64,000 bases of DNA from the NCBI RefSeq assembly GCF_012844365.1, contig NZ_CP051626.1, forward strand, positions 2,542,001 through 2,606,000, given 5' to 3'. The notes below the pieces were generated by a model. The model was given only the letters and a program-made list of their open reading frames with translations. It had not been told where the DNA came from and made no database searches. This DNA is from Brevibacterium sp. 'Marine' (lineage in GTDB: Bacteria; Actinomycetota; Actinomycetes; Actinomycetales; Brevibacteriaceae). Below are positions 62,386 through 64,000 of this stretch, piece by piece. Position numbers and translations under genes: made by a program. The first letter of the stretch is position 1. Every line of letters starts with the position of its first letter.

Positions 62386-63342
62386 ATGAGAACAGCACTC
62401 ATCATCGGAAACGGACAGATCGGTTCAGAGATCGCCGCCCGACTCACGGACGTCGGAGTCACCGTCCGCATCGCCACCCGCTCCGGCAGCAACTCATCCG
62501 GCACCCCCACCCATATCAGGGCCGATGCCAGTGACCGCACACAGTTGGCCAAGGCCGCCGCCGGTGTCGATGTGATCTTCGCCTGCGCGCATGCGCCCTA
62601 TGACAGTCGGAAGTGGGAGCAGATCCTCCCCCGGCTCGATGCGGCGGTCCTCGACACTGCGGCCGAACTCGACATTCCTGTGGTCTTCCCGGAGTCGGTC
62701 TATGCCTTCGCCGGCCTCGACTCCCCAATCACCGAAGACTCCCCTTTTGCCCCGGTCGACGACAAGGGACGGATTCGGCAGCGGTTGATCGAAGCACGGG
62801 AAACCCATCCGGCGACCTGTGCAAGCGTCATCGCCGGGGACCTGCTCGGCAGAACTGCAGAGAAGTGGTCGTCAGTGGTGCGCATGTGCATCACGGACCC
62901 GATCGGTCAGGGTCGCCGGGTCTATGTGCCCGCACGCACGGACGTGCCGCATGGCATCACCGTCATCGCCGATTACGCGGCCGCCATGATCCAAGCGGCA
63001 GAGGATCTGAATGACGTCCCCGCGGGGACGCATCAGCTGCGGATCGCCCCGGCGTCGAACCCGACTCTGGCCGAGATCGCCGATTTCACCGCGGATGCCC
63101 TCGGGCAGAAGCACAAGCGCCCGACCACGGTGCCGCGCTGGGCGACCCGTGCGGCAGGAGTGTTCGAACGTTCCTTCTACGAGCTCAACGCTCTGGCCCC
63201 GATCTGGTACGAACCCTGTGTCATCTCCTCCAGCGAGTTGGCAGAGAAGGTCGGCACAACCGACTGGCGGGAGGGCGTGCGGCAGATGCTCGGGCCATTG
63301 TCTCGCGGCGAATCAGTCCATCTGCCCCAGCAAGGTCTGTGA
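62386..63342 (+). CDS. NAD(P)-binding NmrA/epimerase-like oxidoreductase
   Basis: 318 residues from ATG 62386 (AAGGA, 6-nt spacing); the earlier ATG at 62359 is less well supported. The Rossmann motif is IIGNGQIGSEIAARL (GxGxxG), slightly atypical against the GATGxxG of most NmrA proteins. Later segments (DVIFACAHAPYDS, VVFPESVYAFAG, YAAAMIQAAEDL) resemble extended-SDR epimerases, but the YxxxK catalytic pair is not evident, so a non-catalytic or atypical role is possible. It is divergent from TetR. Confidence 0.8.
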   Translation: MRTALIIGNGQIGSEIAARLTDVGVTVRIATRSGSNSSGTPTHIRADASDRTQLAKAAAGVDVIFACAHAPYDSRKWEQILPRLDAAVLDTAAELDIPVVFPESVYAFAGLDSPITEDSPFAPVDDKGRIRQRLIEARETHPATCASVIAGDLLGRTAEKWSSVVRMCITDPIGQGRRVYVPARTDVPHGITVIADYAAAMIQAAEDLNDVPAGTHQLRIAPASNPTLAEIADFTADALGQKHKRPTTVPRWATRAAGVFERSFYELNALAPIWYEPCVISSSELAEKVGTTDWREGVRQMLGPLSRGESVHLPQQGL

Positions 63343-63414
63343 TCTCCAGCGTCAGACGGCGTTCTTGAAGCCAGGTCAAACACCTTTTGAACGTCAGTGG
63401 CTGAGCCGAAGACT

Positions 63415-63978
63415 TCACCGGGTACTCGATGATAGTGGCTTCAGCATGACTAAGCTCGGCAGTTTGTTCGGGGCTTTCGGACCATTCCCGATCGCCTCGA
63501 AGCCGACAGAGCGATATAGCCGTTGCGCTGGAGTATCGATGTCAGTCGTCTGAAGCCATACCGACACTTGCTCAATCGCGCCGAGCCATTTCAGGAGAAG
63601 CTTCCGACCGAGACCGCGTCGCTGTACAGATGGGTCACACGCGAGAAGGAAGAGGGCGAAGGAGTCGTCGATGGCAGACGCCTGTTGGCCGAGACGGACC
63701 CTGAGGTCTTCTCCCCATTCGTCGTGCTGTTCTTTCCATCTCCACGGGTGGCCGTAAGCGAAGGCGACAAGCTGATCGTGACGTCGCGCTGAAACGGCTA
63801 CGACATCATTGCGGTCCAGCGCGTTGGCAAAGAGAGCTGCGAACACTTGCGCTGTCTGTGATGTTTCATTCAATGGCGGCTTCGCAGCAGCGGCGGCATA
63901 AAGGTCACGAACTTCCGCGGGCAACGGCATCTCGCTGGCTGATCTCAGTATCGTGTATTCGACTTCGGTTTCACCCAC
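63415..63978 (-). CDS. GNAT family N-acetyltransferase
   Basis: 187 residues from GTG 63978. The acetyl-CoA binding motif is PSVQRRGLGRKLLLKWLG, followed by the final strand segment YRSVGFEAIGNGP. GNAT enzymes transfer acetyl from acetyl-CoA to amines; the acceptor is unknown. It is convergent with the NmrA-like gene. Confidence 0.82.
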   Translation of the reverse strand: MGETEVEYTILRSASEMPLPAEVRDLYAAAAAKPPLNETSQTAQVFAALFANALDRNDVVAVSARRHDQLVAFAYGHPWRWKEQHDEWGEDLRVRLGQQASAIDDSFALFLLACDPSVQRRGLGRKLLLKWLGAIEQVSVWLQTTDIDTPAQRLYRSVGFEAIGNGPKAPNKLPSLVMLKPLSSSTR

Positions 63979-64000
63979 AGTTAGGACTCTTCCTCAATGG

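Overview
The window looks like the chromosome of a high-GC actinobacterium. Gene content, gene order and codon use would suit a Brevibacterium-like member of the Micrococcales; this is inferred from protein character and was not tested by a search. Most genes are dense, GC-rich and in short operons with 1-4 nt ATGA/TGATG overlaps. Several genes carry a TANNNT -10 box exactly 6-7 nt before the ATG, which suggests leaderless mRNAs.

Left part (1-23 kb) is catabolic. The end of an iron-alcohol-dehydrogenase-like gene overlaps an MHS-type transporter, followed by an IclR regulator and a double-domain universal stress protein. Next is a taurine/sulfoacetaldehyde module: a MocR/TauR-type regulator, a class III aminotransferase (taurine:pyruvate type), phosphotransacetylase and an APC permease. 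These converge on cobT-cobS-iclR, which is divergent from xsc (sulfoacetaldehyde acetyltransferase). The notable point is a CobS/CobT-type AAA+/VWA pair placed inside a taurine pathway with no cobaltochelatase large subunit nearby. It is followed by a seven-gene operon: YtcJ-like amidohydrolase, CobW-family GTPase and a complete Dpp/Opp-type ABC importer.

Middle part (23-45 kb): a UbiB-like kinase; a lower-GC orphan membrane protein with decayed flanks; a LysR-DctQ-DctM-DctP TRAP operon divergent from an Asp/Glu racemase; a GlxA-type AraC regulator divergent from an ABM monooxygenase; a tRNA 3'-end fragment next to a broken ISL3 transposase; pabC and fused pabAB; a small membrane protein; a GIY-YIG/DUF6308-like pair of atypical composition; an SDR; and pheT/pheS.

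Right part (45-64 kb): pheST and the infC-rpmI-rplT-trmH block, which are commonly neighbours in actinobacteria, are separated here by about 12 kb of accessory DNA. That DNA holds a catabolic acetolactate-synthase-like enzyme, a MerR-sliding-clamp fusion with a TPR-like partner disrupted by a 25-bp tandem duplication, a pentapeptide protein, a TIR-like (PF10137-type) protein with a decayed downstream gene, a truncated and diverged second copy of trmH, and a dipeptidase/Na+-symporter cluster with a double-domain Lrp regulator and a broken zinc alcohol dehydrogenase. infC appears to start with AUC behind a structured leader with an attenuator. The window ends with DUF1844, ArsR/SRPBCC, TetR/NmrA-like and GNAT genes. 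I saw no CRISPR array, complete tRNA, rRNA or complete insertion sequence.
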